A stretch of 64,000 nucleotides of DNA, from contig JAAFYY010000001.1 of the NCBI GenBank assembly GCA_014284505.1, forward strand, positions 1,178,001-1,242,000, given 5' to 3'. Every line of letters starts with the position of its first letter. The stretch's first letter is position 1. Positions 39,469-49,507 of the stretch are shown in pieces. This stretch comes from Streptacidiphilus sp. 4-A2 (GTDB lineage Bacteria; Actinomycetota; Actinomycetes; Streptomycetales; Streptomycetaceae). Both the position numbers and the translations under genes were made by a program. The notes below the pieces were generated by a model. That model made no database searches. It was not told the origin of the DNA and was given only the letters and a program-made list of their open reading frames with translations.

Positions 39469-40301
39469 TCAGGCCGGGGATCGGCCCGGAGGTTGCTGCT
39501 GAGCGTCCGGGCGGCGGGAGGTGATGCCGGTGGCGAGGCGGGCGGCCAGGGCGTAGGCGGTGGCACCGGCTGCGGCGCCGGCGCCGGCGCCGAAGGAGGC
39601 GATGGCGACCAGCGAGGACAGCGAGGGCCGGTCGCCCCCGGGCGGACCTCCCGGACGACCGGTGTGTCGCGCCGAGCGCCGCGCTCGCGCCGACGAAGCC
39701 CAGGACGCCGCGGCGGACGGGGGCGCAGGTTGATCGGCGCGGGGCCGGGGTGGCCGCGCGGAGCATCCGGTCCCCGGCGGCGGCCAGCACGCCAGCCCGG
39801 CGGCCGAGCTGGCCCACTGGAGCGCCAGCGGGGCGGGCATCCCGGCGATCTCCCGGCGCAGCGCGGGGACCAGCCGCTCCCGGCGCGGCCGTGTGGGTGA
39901 AGGCGTCCCAGCCGACGTGGGTGAGCGCGCCGAGCGCGGCCGAGGCGGTGAACCAGGCGGCGTCGTAGGGGTCGCGCTTGCCCACCGGCGGTCAGCCCCT
40001 CGGCGCGGTCGGCCCAGGGTTCGGGCAGCAGCGCGACCAGCGGCTCCCGCAGCAGCCCGTGCCAGGCGCCGACCAGCCCGGCGGCGATGGCGACGTCCAG
40101 GGTGACCACCGCCCAGGGCCGGTGGGTGGCCGCGCCGACGCCGTAGGACCCGCGGAACGCCGACTCCAGGAAGAAGGGGACGTCGGGCGCGAGCGATCCG
40201 GCGACCAGCGCGGAGGCGATCAGCGGGCCGCGGGCCCGGCCGTCGCGCAGCGGGGGTACGAAGGGCAGGACGGCGGCAGGGTGGCTGAAAGTGAACGGCA
40301 C
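39469..40301 (-). CDS. DUF4184 family membrane protein (several frameshifts)
   Basis: GTG 40301 begins the diagnostic PFTFSHPAAVLPFVPPLRDG followed by SALVAGSLAPDVPFFL, the DUF4184 signature, in which the His and Asp residues resemble a metal-dependent membrane hydrolase. Later segments are WFTASAALGALTHVGWDAFT and a C-terminal helix VAIASFGAGAGAAAGATAYA. Breaks lie near 39980, 39890-39900, 39780 and 39645. Corrected length of about 277 residues fits the family. Function unknown. Convergent with the small operon, with only 3 bp between stops. Confidence 0.75.
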
Positions 40302-40396
40302 GCGCCCATCCTGCCCGTTGCCGACGCGGAGCGCACAACGGCCCACCGGGGCCAACGGCCATCAGCGGTACGGCGGCGAGCGGTGCGTGCCGGTGG

Positions 40397-41417
40397 CTCA
40401 GTGGTCGCCGAGGGTGGTGCCGGACTCCAGGTAGAGGGTCCGGGCGTCGCCGTGGGCCCGCAGGGCGGCGGCCAGGCGGCGGCCCTTGCTGTCCGGGAGC
40501 AGCGTCCGCCATTCGGTCTCGTCGGCGAAGCACCAGCCGCGCAGTTCCTCGGCCTGGAGCGAGACCGCCTGGTCGGGGGCAGGCGGCCGCCGTCGAAGAC
40601 CAGCCGCAGGCCGCCGGTGCGCGGGCCGCGGTGCGGTTCCCAGTCGGCGACCAGCAGTCGCAGCCGCTCCGGTTCGAGCCGGATGCCGAGTTCTTCGGCG
40701 ACCTCGCGGACCGCGGCCAGCGACGGCGGCTCGCCGTCCTCGACCACGCCGCCGGGGAACTCCCAGCCGGGCTTGTAGACGGGGTCGACCAGCAGCACCC
40801 GGTTCTGCTCGTCGAAGAGCAGTACGGCCGCGGCCACGGTGTCGCGGGTGTGCACCGAGCTTTCCGCGATCGGACAGCGGGAGGCTCCGGATCTGACCAA
40901 CTCAGCGACTCTCTCCGCTGCTTGACGTGGTGTCAACTCGCTGGTGTCCACCACCGCCGCGTCCTCGACCAGCCAGGTGCGGGCCCGCTGGTAGTCGGCG
41001 AGGTGGTCGAGCCGCCACTGCCGGGTGGCCGCGGGCTCGGCCGCGTCGGCCTCGATCCGCTTCCGCAGGATCGTTTCCTCGGCATGCAGCAGCACATGGT
41101 GCACCGGCACCCGACAGGAGGCGATCGCGCCGAAGATCTCGTCCCGGTACTCCTGGCGCAGCAGGGTCATCGGCACGATCAGCGGCCCGGGCAGCTCGGT
41201 CAGCAGCGAGACCGCGGTGGCGGCGGCCAGCTGTCGCCAGGCGGGGTGGTCCTGGAAGTCGGGGGCCGACCGGTAGACCTCGGTCGGCAGCAGCCGGCCG
41301 AGGACCGCGCCGATCAGCTCCGGGTCGAACACCCGTGCCGCCGGGGAACAGTTTCAGCAACTCGCTGACCGTGGCCGTCTTTCCGACCCCGAATGTGCCA
41401 TTGATCCAGACAATCAC
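40397..41417 (-). CDS. Kinase-like P-loop protein fused to NUDIX hydrolase (two frameshifts)
   Basis: The N-terminal half is an AAA/zeta-type nucleotide-binding domain: IVWINGTFGVGKTATVSELL, then FDPELIGAVLGRLLP and LIVPMTLLRQEYRDEIFGAI with HVLLHAEETILRKRIEAD. The C-terminal half, from about residue 205, is a NUDIX domain with box GGVVEDGEPPSLAAVREVAE ELG. Breaks lie near 41337 and 40583; the tail after the second reads AEELRGWCFADETEWRTLLP. About 340 residues. ATG 41417. The two catalytic domains in one chain suggest phosphate transfer on a nucleotide or small-molecule diphosphate. Confidence 0.75.
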
Positions 41418-41475
41418 CGGTGTGCCCCCTTGTCGCCGACCGCTCCGGGCATCCTACGCAGCGGTGGCCGCGCCG

Positions 41476-41658
41476 TCAGCGACGACTGAACAGCCGCAGC
41501 AGGCCGCGCCGTTCAGCACCGCCGCCGGCTCCGGCGGCGCCGCGCGGGCAGGCGCAGCGCTGGGACTGCGGCACCCCGGCGAGCACCTGCTCGACATGGT
41601 TGCCGCAGCCCCGGTAGGTGATCCCCTGACAGGTGGCGCAGACGGCTCGACTGCACAT
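41476..41658 (-). CDS. Small cysteine-rich protein
   Basis: ATG 41658 follows a very strong ribosome site AGGAGGAAGCC. The 60-residue product begins CSRAVCATCQGITYRGCGNH followed by VEQVLAGVPQSQRCACP: six cysteines and a histidine arranged as a small zinc-binding knuckle, a pattern recurrent in streptomycetes. The rest is Gly/Ala/Arg-rich. Function unknown. Confidence 0.72.
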   Translation of the reverse strand: MCSRAVCATCQGITYRGCGNHVEQVLAGVPQSQRCACPRGAAGAGGGAERRGLLRLFSRR

Positions 41659-41822
41659 GGCTTCCTCCTGGACGGCACACAGCGGCGCGCTACAACACGC
41701 ACAGCGACTCACAGCGACGCGCGGCAAGCAGCGGCAAGCAGCGGCAAGCAGCGCGGAACGCGCGGCAGCGACGGCAGTACGCCGCCGCTGCCGCAAGAAT
41801 ACCCCATGGGGTATCTGGTCGC

Positions 41823-43301
41823 TCAGCCCTCCAGCTCCAGCAGCCGCTGCTTGAGCACCTTGCCCATGGCGTTGCGGGCAGTTCGGGCACCAGCACCACC
41901 CGCCGGGGACGCTTGTGCACCGACAGCCGTTCGGCCACGAACGCGGTCAGCTCACCGCCGGTGACCTGGTCCGACGGGATCACATAGGCGACCACCGCCT
42001 GCCCCAGATCGGCGTCCGGCACGCCCACCACCGCCGCGTCCTGGACCGCCGGGTGGTCCCGCAGCGCGGCTTCCACCTCGCCCGCGCCGATCCGGAAGCC
42101 GCCGCTCTTGATCAGGTCCACCGAGGCCCGGCCGACGATCCGGTGGAAGCCGTCGGGGTCGATCACCGCGACGTCGCCGGTGCGGAACCAGCCGTCGGCG
42201 GTGCGGGACTGTGCGTCCGCGTCCGGGCGGTGCAGATAGCCGTCGCTCAGGGTCGGGCCGCTGACCTGCAACTCGCCTACGGTCTCGGCGTCGTGCGGGG
42301 CCGGTGAGCCGTCCTCGGCGACCAGCCGGGTGCGCACCCCCGCCAGCGGCAGGCCGACGCTGCCAGGGCGGCGCTCGCCGTCGGCCCGGGTGCTGACGGT
42401 GATCAGCGTCTCGGTCATCCCGTAGCGCTCGACCGGGGCCTGCCCGGTGAGCGCGGCCAGCCGCTCGAACACCGGCACCGGCAGCGGCGCGCTGCCCGAG
42501 ACCAGCAGCCGGGCCCGGGCCAGCGCCCGCGCCGCGGCCTGGTCGGCGGCCACCCGCGACCACACCGTCGGCACCCCGAAGTACAGCGATCCCCCGGCCG
42601 CCGCATAGGCCTCCGGGGTCGGCCTGCCGGTGTGCACCAGCCGTCCGCCGACCCGCAACGGGCCCAGTACGCCCAGGATCAGGCCGTGCACATGGAACAG
42701 CGGCAGGCCGTGGACCAGGGTGTCCTCCGGGGTCCAGGCCCAGGCGTCGGCCAGGCCGTCCAGTCCTGCGGCGACCGCGCCTCGGCTGATCAGCACGCCC
42801 TTGGGCGCGCCGGTGGTACCGGAGGTGTAGAGGATGAAGGCGGTGCCGCCGTCCGGCTCGGCCGGGGCTTCGCCGCGCTCGGCCGGATCGACCACCAGCG
42901 TCCGCGCGCCGTACGCCTCGGTGCCGGCGTCCCGGGCGGCGACCGCGAGCAGCGGGGCGCCGCTGTCGCGGAGGATGTGCTCGCGCTCCTTGGGCCCGGC
43001 GTCCGGCGGCACCGGTACCACCGGGACCCCGGCCAGCAGCCCGGCGACGGTCGCCACCACCGTCTCCAGCGTGGGCCTGGCCAGTACCGCCAGCGCCGGC
43101 GCCCCGGCGATCCGGGCGGCCACCGCCCCCGCGGCCGACCGCAGCCGCTCCCGGGAGAGCGCCCCCCGTCGACGGTCACCGCGTCGGCGGAGTCGGCCGA
43201 GCCACCCGAACCCGACCCGTCGGAACTCAAGCCCGCGGAACTGCCCCGGAGCTGCCCCCGGAGCTGCCGGTGCCGCCGTGCAATGCGTTGAGCAACCCCA
43301 C
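41823..43301 (-). CDS. Acyl-CoA synthetase, malonyl-CoA synthetase (MatB)-like (two frameshifts)
   Basis: AMP-forming ligase joining a carboxylic acid to CoA. P-loop ILYTSGTTGAPKGVLISRGA, the MatB-like LADAWAWTPEDTLVHGLPLF then HVHGLILGVLGPL, YGMTETLITVSTRADGE, DGWFRTGDVAVIDPDGFHRI and the hinge LIKSGGFRIGAGEVE are present, with the catalytic lysine in NAMGKVLKQ near the end. GTG 43301 follows GGAGGGG and gives GLLNALHGGTGSSGGSSG; breaks lie near 43165-43235 and 41880. Many internal stretches match the streptomycete malonyl-CoA synthetase type. Substrate preference between malonate and other acids is not proven. It precedes nothing on its strand and follows etfA. Confidence 0.82.
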
Positions 43302-43430
43302 TGCCCCTCCTCGTCCATGGCCTGCGCTGCGACCCTAACGCCCGAGGACCCCGGCCGCCGGTGCGGTCGGGGTCCTCGGGATGTGAGGTACGGCTCAGGC
43401 CCTGGTTGCAGGTCAGGCCGTGGCCGTGGT

Positions 43431-44398
43431 TCAGCCCTTGCGGGTTTTGATTTCGGTGGTGAGCTGGGGGAGGACGGTGAACAGGTCGCCGACGACGCCG
43501 TAGTCGGCGAGTTCGAAGATGGGGGCTTCGGGGTCCTTGTTGACCGCGACGATGGTCTTGGAGGTCTGCATGCCGGCCCGGTGCTGGATGGCGCCGGAGA
43601 TGCCGTTGGCGATGTAGAGCTGGGGGGAGACCTGCTTGCCGGTCTGGCCGACCTGGTTGCTGTGCGGGTACCAGCCGCGTCGACCGCGGCGCGTGAGGCG
43701 CCCACGGGCGGCCCAGGGTGTCGGCGAGTTCCTCGACCACCGCGAAGCCCTCGGGGGCGCCGACGCCACGGCCGCCGGAGACCACGATCGCGGCCTCGGT
43801 CAGCTCGGGGCGCCCGGTGGAGACCCGCGCGGTGCGCGAGGTCACCTTCGTGCCGGTGGCGGTGGGGCCGGGTGACGGTGACCTGCTCGACGGTGCCCGC
43901 GGCGGGGGCCGGCTCGGGGAGGTGGCGTTGGGCTTGACGGTGATCACCGGCACCCCGTGGGAAACGCGTGAGGTGGTGGTGAACGAGGCCGCGAACGCCG
44001 ACTGGGTGGCCACCGGGCCCTCGGGGCCGGCCGTGAGGTCCACCGCGTCGGTGATCACCCCCGAGCCCAGGCGCAGGGCCAGGCGGGCGGCGATCTCCTT
44101 GCCCTCGCCGGAGGAGGTGACCAGGACCGCGGCCGGGGTGCCGGCGCTGTTGGCGATCTGCTCCAGGGCGTCGACCTTGGGGACGACCAGGTAGTCGGTG
44201 AACTCATCGGCGTCGGCGGTGTAGACCTTGGTGGCGCCGTACTCGGCGAGGCGGGCGGCCAGGTCGGCGGCGGCGGGGCCGGCGCCGAGCAGGACGGCGG
44301 TGGGCTCGCCGATGCGGCGGGCCAGGGTCAGCAGTTCGAGGGTCGGCTTGCGCACGGCCCCTCTCGACGTGGTCGACCAGGACGAGGACTTCACCCAT
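43431..44398 (-). CDS. etfA: Electron transfer flavoprotein alpha subunit (two frameshifts)
   Basis: FAD-binding subunit of ETF, accepting electrons from acyl-CoA dehydrogenases. Starts [20 protein letters not shown], continues [20 protein letters not shown], then [20 protein letters not shown] and the FAD-binding [33 protein letters not shown] pattern, ending [14 protein letters not shown]. Breaks near 44360, 43870-43920 and 43680 are in G/C runs; the corrected protein is about 320 residues, typical. ATG 44398. Follows etfB by 65 bp and is surely co-transcribed. Confidence 0.92.
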
Positions 44399-44463
44399 AG
44401 CTCGGCTCTCCAGGAAACGGTGTCTTGTGGCGGGTAGACGGTGGCGGTGGTGAGCTGCGGGGC

Positions 44464-45248
44464 TCAGATGAACTTCTGCGCGGCCAGGAACGCGGCCAGC
44501 TGGGTGCCGCCCTCGCCCTCGTCCTTGACGACGGTGCCGGCGGTGCGCGCGGGCGGGCGGTGACGGACTGGACCGCGGTCCAGGCCCCCGCCAGGCCGAC
44601 CTGGCCGGCGTCCAGGCCCAGGTCGTCCAGGTCCAGGGCGGTGACCGGCTTCTTCTTCGCGGCCATGATGCCCTTGAAGGAGGGGTAGCGGGCCTCGCCG
44701 GACTGGTCGGTGACCGAGACCACCGCGGGCAGCGCGGCCTGCAGCAGCTCGGTGGCCGCGTCCCCGTCACGGCGCCCGGTCACGGTGCCGTCGGCGACGG
44801 TGACCTCGGACAGCAGGGTGACCTGGGGCACGCCCAGACGCTCGGCGAGCAGGGCCGGGACCACGCCCATGGTGCCGTCGGTGGAGGCCATGCCGCACAC
44901 CACCAGGTCGAAGCCGGTGTGCTCGATCGCCTTGGCCAGGATCGCGGAGGTCCCGATCACATCGGTGCCGTGGATGTCGTCGTCGTTGACGTGGACCGCC
45001 TTGTCCGCGCCCATCGACAACGCCTTGCGCAGCGCGTCCTTCGCGTCGTCCGGGCCCACCGTCAGCACGGTCACCTCCGCGTCCCCCGACGCCTCCGCGA
45101 TCCGCAGGGCCTGCTCCACCCCGTACTCGTCCAGCTCCGACAGCAGCCCGTCGACCGCATCCCGGTCGGTCGTGGTGTCCTCAGCGAAACGACGGTCACC
45201 AGTCGCATCGGGCACGTACTTCACACAGACAACGATCCTCAAGCTCAC
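44464..45248 (-). CDS. etfB: Electron transfer flavoprotein beta subunit (one frameshift)
   Basis: AMP-binding partner of EtfA. GTG 45248 after GGAGACAGG gives SLRIVVCVKYVPDATGDRRF; markers are VEQALRIAEASGDAEVTVLT, the ETF beta signature region DLVVCGMASTDGTMGVVPAL, and SGEARYPSFKGIMAAKKKPV. A break near 44545 precedes the tail ARTAGTVVKDEGEGGTQLAA FLAAQKFI. About 261 residues, normal. A palindromic operator candidate lies 90 bp upstream. Confidence 0.93.
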
Positions 45249-45622
45249 GGCCTGTCTCCTGTACTGGTACTGGTCACATCGGCAACTGTCGCTCGGGCGA
45301 GGGGCGGCTTCCGCCCCGCCTGCCGGGTTGCCGGAAGCATACTCGCGAGTAACCCGAACAATGCTACTCGCCGGTAGCTTACGCCGCGAACCAGGCCGCC
45401 CTGCGCTTGCGGCCGGCCGCCGGCAGCGGTGACCAGCCGTGCGCTCATACTCCCCACCTCGGGCGGATCCGTCGCCCCGGCGCAGCCCGCACCCCTGTGA
45501 CTTTGCGCCCACTGCCCCCCGGGCGGCTCCGGCTGACCGCCGGTCAGGCACACCTGGCCCCCGACTCCGGCCCCCGACGCCGTGCGGTCCGGCCCCCGAC
45601 TGCGTGCGGTCCGGCCCCGCCC
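45249..45622. other. Intergenic region upstream of etfB
   Basis: About 370 bp without a supported gene. It holds the palindromes described at 45339-45377 and, at 45410-45540, GC-rich sequence with nothing recognisable. Confidence 0.5.
45339..45377. promoter_or_regulatory. Candidate fatty-acid-regulon operator upstream of etfB
   Basis: Perfect 12-bp palindrome TACTCGCGAGTA at 45340-45351, extended to ATACTCGCGAGTAA, and a second, imperfect copy CTACTCGCCGGTAG at 45364-45377. The same TACT-N4-AGTAA arrangement occurs at 61566-61578 before a thioesterase gene. A TetR-type acyl-CoA-responsive regulator is a reasonable guess; no such gene is in the window. Confidence 0.6.
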
Positions 45623-46039
45623 TCAGCCGACGGCGAGCCCCACCGCCGCGATCACGTCGGCCGTACGCGGCTGCCCCGAGGCCCGCTGCACCAGCGCGCC
45701 GCGGGAGTCAAGCACCAGCACCGTGGGGGTGCGCAGAATCTCCAGCCGCCGGACCAGCTCCAGCTGCGACTCCGCGTCGATCTCCACATGGACCACCCCC
45801 TCGACCATGTCCGACACCTCCTCCAGCACCCGCCGGGTGGCGCGGCAGGGCGCGCAGAAGGCCGAGGAGAACTGCACCAGCGTGGCCCGCTCCCCCAGCT
45901 CCGCACCCAGCTCCGCGGCGTTCAGCCGCACTCCTTCGTCCCGCCCGCGCACCCGCAGCCTCCCGTCGCGGCGCATGCGCCACAGCCCGAAGAGCGCCGA
46001 CAGCGCCAGTACGGCCGCGCACACCACCAGTCCCGTCAT
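45623..46039 (-). CDS. Membrane-anchored thioredoxin-like protein
   Basis: ATG 46039 gives one N-terminal membrane helix (TGLVVCAAVLALSALFGLW) and then a thioredoxin fold: TLVQFSSAFCAPCRATRRVL with the redox pair C-A-P-C, followed by VVHVEIDAESQLELVRRLEI and the cis-Pro segment LRTPTVLVLD. About 138 residues, intact. The anchor suggests activity on the outer face. It is divergent from a Cys-rich leader and a DUF4395 gene, a frequent pairing in actinomycetes. Confidence 0.85.
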   Translation of the reverse strand: MTGLVVCAAVLALSALFGLWRMRRDGRLRVRGRDEGVRLNAAELGAELGERATLVQFSSAFCAPCRATRRVLEEVSDMVEGVVHVEIDAESQLELVRRLEILRTPTVLVLDSRGALVQRASGQPRTADVIAAVGLAVG

Positions 46040-46102
46040 GGCACCAAGGATGCACTGCCGCGACCCGGCCGCGGCAGCCGGTCCGCCGCGTACCATCGCC
46101 GC

Positions 46103-46195
46103 ATGGACTCCACCACCGGGCACCGCCGCTCGCCGCGGCTGACCCGGCGCCTGGTCATCGACCTGTGCCGGGCCTGCGCCACGCGCTGTAGCTGA
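46103..46195 (+). CDS. Cysteine-rich leader peptide
   Basis: ATG 46103 opens a 30-codon frame, basic at first (DSTTGHRRSPRLTRRL) and ending VIDLCRACATRCS with three Cys codons within the last eight. This matches the short leader peptides found in Streptomyces upstream of sulfur or redox genes, where ribosome stalling at Cys codons can change downstream expression. It lies 72 bp before the DUF4395 gene. Confidence 0.68.
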   Translation: MDSTTGHRRSPRLTRRLVIDLCRACATRCS

Positions 46196-46267
46196 CCGCG
46201 CCGCCCGCTGCTCCGCGCACGTCCTTCCTCACCTCCTGCATCTCCTGCACAGGCACTGGAGTCCGCC

Positions 46268-46728
46268 ATGCCCGAAACCCCCTTCCCCTCCCCTGCCCGG
46301 CCCGCGATCGACCCGCGCGGGCCGCGCTTCGCGGCCGTGCTCACCAGCGTCGTGCTGGCCGTGGTGCTGCTCACCGGCGCCGGCTGGCTGCTGGCCGCGC
46401 AGGCCCTGGTGTTCGCCGCGGGCGCCCTCGGCGGCCTGGGCCGCGCGCCGTACGGCTGGCTGTACCGCACCCTGGTCAGGCCCGGTTGGGGCCGCCCGCG
46501 GAACTGGAGGACGCCGCCCCGCCGCGCTTCGCCCAGGGGGTCGGCCTGGCCTTCGCGGCCATCGGGACGGCCGGCTATCTCAGCGGCGCGACCTGGCTCG
46601 GGCTGACCGCCACCGGCCTCGCCCTGGCCGCCGCCTTCCTCAACGCCGCGTTCGACTACTGCCTGGGCTGCGAGGTCTATCTGCTGCTGCGCAGGGGCCA
46701 GGACCGGTTGCGACCTGCGGGCCAGTAG
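46268..46728 (+). CDS. DUF4395 family membrane protein (one frameshift)
   Basis: Starts PETPFPSPARPAIDPRGPRF; four hydrophobic segments (VVLAVVLLTGAGWLLAAQAL, GLAFAAIGTAGYLSGATWL) end in the family's AAFLNAAFDYCLGCEVYLLL, where a C-x2-C pair lies at the end of the last helix. A frame break near 46487 (G run) is needed after YRTLVRP. About 153 residues. DUF4395 proteins are often genomic neighbours of thioredoxin-like and rhodanese-like proteins, so a role in thiol or sulfur handling at the membrane is likely. Confidence 0.85.
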
Positions 46729-46866
46729 GCTGGAGTCCGGTCGGTGTGACCGCAGTCTCCCCCGAATGGTGGTGCTGGCCGCAGTGACACAGCGCCACCA
46801 CTCAGGGAACATGCATCGTTGAATCACCGGACCGGGCACCCCGCCCGAAGGAAGTAGGGCCTCACC

Positions 46867-47655
46867 GTGGCTGATCTCGTGTACCCGCCGATCATCGGAG
46901 CCGCACGGACCTTGTTCCGCGCACTCGACCTCAAGCTGGAGGTCGTCGGCGCCGAGAACGTGCCGCGCACCGGCGGAGCCGTACTGGTCAGCAATCACGT
47001 CAGCTACCTCGACTTCATCTTCGCCGGCTGGGGCGCGCTCAAGGCCGGGGGCCGCAAGACCCGCTTCATGGCCAAGGACGACGTCTTCCGGCACCGGATC
47101 TCCGGCCCGCTGATGCGTGGCATGAAGCACATCCCGGTGGACCGCTCGGACGGCCAGCCCGCCTACGACGCCGCCGTGCGCGCGCTCCGGGCCGGCGAGG
47201 TGGTCGGGGTCTTCCCCGAGGCCACCATCAGCCGCTCGTTCACCCTGAAGAAGTTCAAGACCGGCGCGGCCCGTATGGCGGCCGACGCGGGCGTCCCGCT
47301 GCTGCCGATGGCGCTGTGGGGCACCCAGCGGCTGTGGACCAAGGGCCGCCCGAAGAACCTGACCCGTCGGCACACCCCGATCATGATCATTGTCGGAGAA
47401 CCGATTCGGCTGACCCCTGAGGACCGTCCGGTGATGGTCACCCGGCGGCTGCGGGCCGCCATGACCGAGCTGCTCGACCGGGCCCAGACCACCTACCCGG
47501 ACTCCCCCAGCGGCCCGGAGGACACCTGGTGGCAGCCCGCCCACCTGGGCGGATCGGCGCCGACCCTGGAGGTCGCCGAGGCCGAGGACGAGCGGGAGAA
47601 CGCCGAGAAGGCCGCCCGCCGGGCCGCCGCCGCAGCCGGGACGGCGGCCGGCTGA
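46867..47655 (+). CDS. 1-acyl-sn-glycerol-3-phosphate acyltransferase (PlsC family)
   Basis: Phospholipid-synthesis acyltransferase. The catalytic block NHVSYLD (NHX4D) is at residues about 39-45, the glycerol-phosphate binding motif VVGVFPEATISRS at about 117-129, with further blocks PLLPMALWGTQRLW and IIVGEPIRLTPED. A Glu/Ala-rich C-terminal tail follows. GTG start after GAAGGAAGTAGGG is at 46867. Intact, 262 residues. Membrane-peripheral, using acyl donors to make phosphatidate. Confidence 0.9.
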   Translation: MADLVYPPIIGAARTLFRALDLKLEVVGAENVPRTGGAVLVSNHVSYLDFIFAGWGALKAGGRKTRFMAKDDVFRHRISGPLMRGMKHIPVDRSDGQPAYDAAVRALRAGEVVGVFPEATISRSFTLKKFKTGAARMAADAGVPLLPMALWGTQRLWTKGRPKNLTRRHTPIMIIVGEPIRLTPEDRPVMVTRRLRAAMTELLDRAQTTYPDSPSGPEDTWWQPAHLGGSAPTLEVAEAEDERENAEKAARRAAAAAGTAAG

Positions 47656-47669
47656 GCGGCCGCCGTCCC
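47638..47669 (+). terminator. Terminator enclosing the plsC stop codon
   Basis: Perfect 13-bp stem GGGACGGCGGCCG (47638-47650) with CGGCCGCCGTCCC (47657-47669); the loop GCTGAG contains the TGA stop. Confidence 0.75.
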
Positions 47670-47700
47670 GGCTGGTGAAGGACGTCCGCTACTGCGTCCG

Positions 47701-48535
47701 CTACTGAAGGACGTTCACCGCCCGGGCCACGATCAGCGCCAGCGTCAGCAGCGAGACCACCGACTGGATGGTCATCAGCAGCTTGGCCCAGCGGGACAGC
47801 GGCATGGTGTCGGTGGGGCTGAAGGCGGTGGCGTTGGTGAACGCCACATAGAGGTAGTCCAGATACTCCGACTCCCAGTCGGCCGGGGCGATCCCCTGCT
47901 GCGTCATCTGCGGGAACAGCAGGTCGGGGTACTGGTGGTCGCCCATCGCCCGAGCGGTGGGCCACCGCGGTCCCACTCCCAGTACCAGAGGCTGAAGGCG
48001 ATGATGTTGGTCAGCCAGATGCCGCCGCCGGTCATCAGCAGCGACACCGCGCCGACGGCGGGCCGGCCGTGCAGCAGGTCGCGCACCAGCGACACCGCCG
48101 ACCAACCGTTGGCCAGGCTGACGGCGGCGGCGAGCAGCAGCCCCAGCGCTCGCAGCAGGGCCGTGCCGCGGTCGACCCGCGGGTGCGGGTTGGCCACCAC
48201 CAGCGCGGCCATCAGCGCCAGTTCCAGCACCGGCAGCAGCCAGTGCGGGTGGATGGTCAGCCGCTCCGGCAGCAGCCACTGGACCACCACCGCCACGCAC
48301 AGCACCAGAGTGACCGCCCAGCGGGTCTCCCCGGCGGTCCGCCGCCTCCAGGCGGGCACCGGCCCCCGACGGGCTGGGCGGCGCCCAGCAGCAGGCCCTC
48401 GATCCGCCCCAGCCGGCCGTGCAGTTGCTCGGCCAGGTGGTCGCCGGGCGGGAGCGGGGCGCCGGGCCGGGCCGACTGCTGGTCAGGGCGCTGCGGCTGC
48501 TGATCCGGGGGCTGCGGGTGCTGGTCGGCGGTCAT
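47701..48535 (-). CDS. DUF1345-like membrane protein (two frameshifts)
   Basis: Multi-pass membrane protein. A Pro/Gln-rich N-terminus (TADQHPQPPDQQPQRPDQQS) precedes LAEQLHGRLGRIEGLLLGA, then segments RWAVTLVLCVAVVVQWLLPE, ALGLLLAAAVSLANGWSAVS and a C-terminal NATAFSPTDTMPLSRWAKLL MTIQSVVSL, which closely resembles the end of DUF1345 proteins. Breaks near 48365 and 47955. ATG 48535 is chosen; an ATG at 48544 is possible. About 275 residues; function unknown. Divergent from the MerR gene. Confidence 0.75.
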
Positions 48536-48587
48536 GCTGATCATTGTGCCGCCGGGCACCACCGCGAGGGTCCAGCCCACTACGCTC

Positions 48588-49379
48588 ATGCAGGTGAGCG
48601 ACATCCCGGCAGCCGACCCCTCCGCCCACCGGCGTCCGGTGCGCGAGTTCCGCACCGAGGACCTGGCCCGCGAGGCGGGCATCCCGGTCCGGACCCTGCG
48701 CTTCTATCGGGAGCGCCGGCTGCTGCCGCCGCCCCGGCGCGAGGGCCGGATCGCCTGGTACACCGAGGACCACCTGGCCCGGCTGCGGATCATCGCGGAC
48801 CTGCTGGAGCGCGGCCACACCCTGGGCGGCATCGCGGAGCTGCTCGCGGCCTGGGAGGACGGCCGGGACGTCGCCGAACTCCTGGGCCTGGAGGGCGCGA
48901 TCGCCGCCCCCTGGTCCGAGGAGACCCCGGTGCCGCTGACCCGGGAGGAGCTGGACACGGCGTACGCGGGCCAGGTGGACGGCCCGAATCTGGCCGAGGC
49001 CATGGCGCTCGGCTATGTCCAGGCCACCGGCGACACCCTGACCCATGTCAGCCGGCGGCTGCTGGACGCCTCCGCCGCGCTGGTGGCCGAGGGCGTTCCG
49101 CTGGCCGCGGTGCTGGCGGCCGCCCGTGGCGTCCGGGCCAGCGCGGACGCCCTGGCCGACCTGTTCGTGGAGCTGGTGAACAAGGAGCTGCTGGGCAGTC
49201 TGGAGGCGCAGCTGTCGGCCGGGGAGACCACCCGGCTGGCGGACCGGCTGGGCCGGCTGCGGCCGGTCGCGCGCACGGTGGTGGACGTGGAGTTCGCGCT
49301 GGCGATGGACCGGCGGGTGCACACCGAGCTGGGGACGGTGCTCACGCACCTGGGCCAGCGTCCGGCCGCCGAGGACTGA
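48588..49379 (+). CDS. MerR family transcriptional regulator
   Basis: N-terminal winged helix (FRTEDLAREAGIPVRTLRFY then RERRLLPPPRREGRIAWY), the MerR coiled coil (LARLRIIADLLERGHTLGGI), and a C-terminal alpha-helical domain of about 180 residues without a recognised ligand motif. No clustered metal-binding cysteines are seen, so drug or small-molecule sensing is more likely. ATG 48588 is taken; GTG 48594 is an alternative. Intact, about 263 residues. The downstream drug exporter is a plausible target. Confidence 0.85.
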   Translation: MQVSDIPAADPSAHRRPVREFRTEDLAREAGIPVRTLRFYRERRLLPPPRREGRIAWYTEDHLARLRIIADLLERGHTLGGIAELLAAWEDGRDVAELLGLEGAIAAPWSEETPVPLTREELDTAYAGQVDGPNLAEAMALGYVQATGDTLTHVSRRLLDASAALVAEGVPLAAVLAAARGVRASADALADLFVELVNKELLGSLEAQLSAGETTRLADRLGRLRPVARTVVDVEFALAMDRRVHTELGTVLTHLGQRPAAED

Positions 49380-49507
49380 GCGCGGCCGCCTCCCGGCGCA
49401 GCCTTCCGACCCTTCCGACCCTTCCGACGCGGGCCCGCCGGCTCTTCCGGCGCGCCCTTCTCGCGCGGCCCTTGTGGCGCAACATACTTCTCGCCCTGAA
49501 CCTTTTA

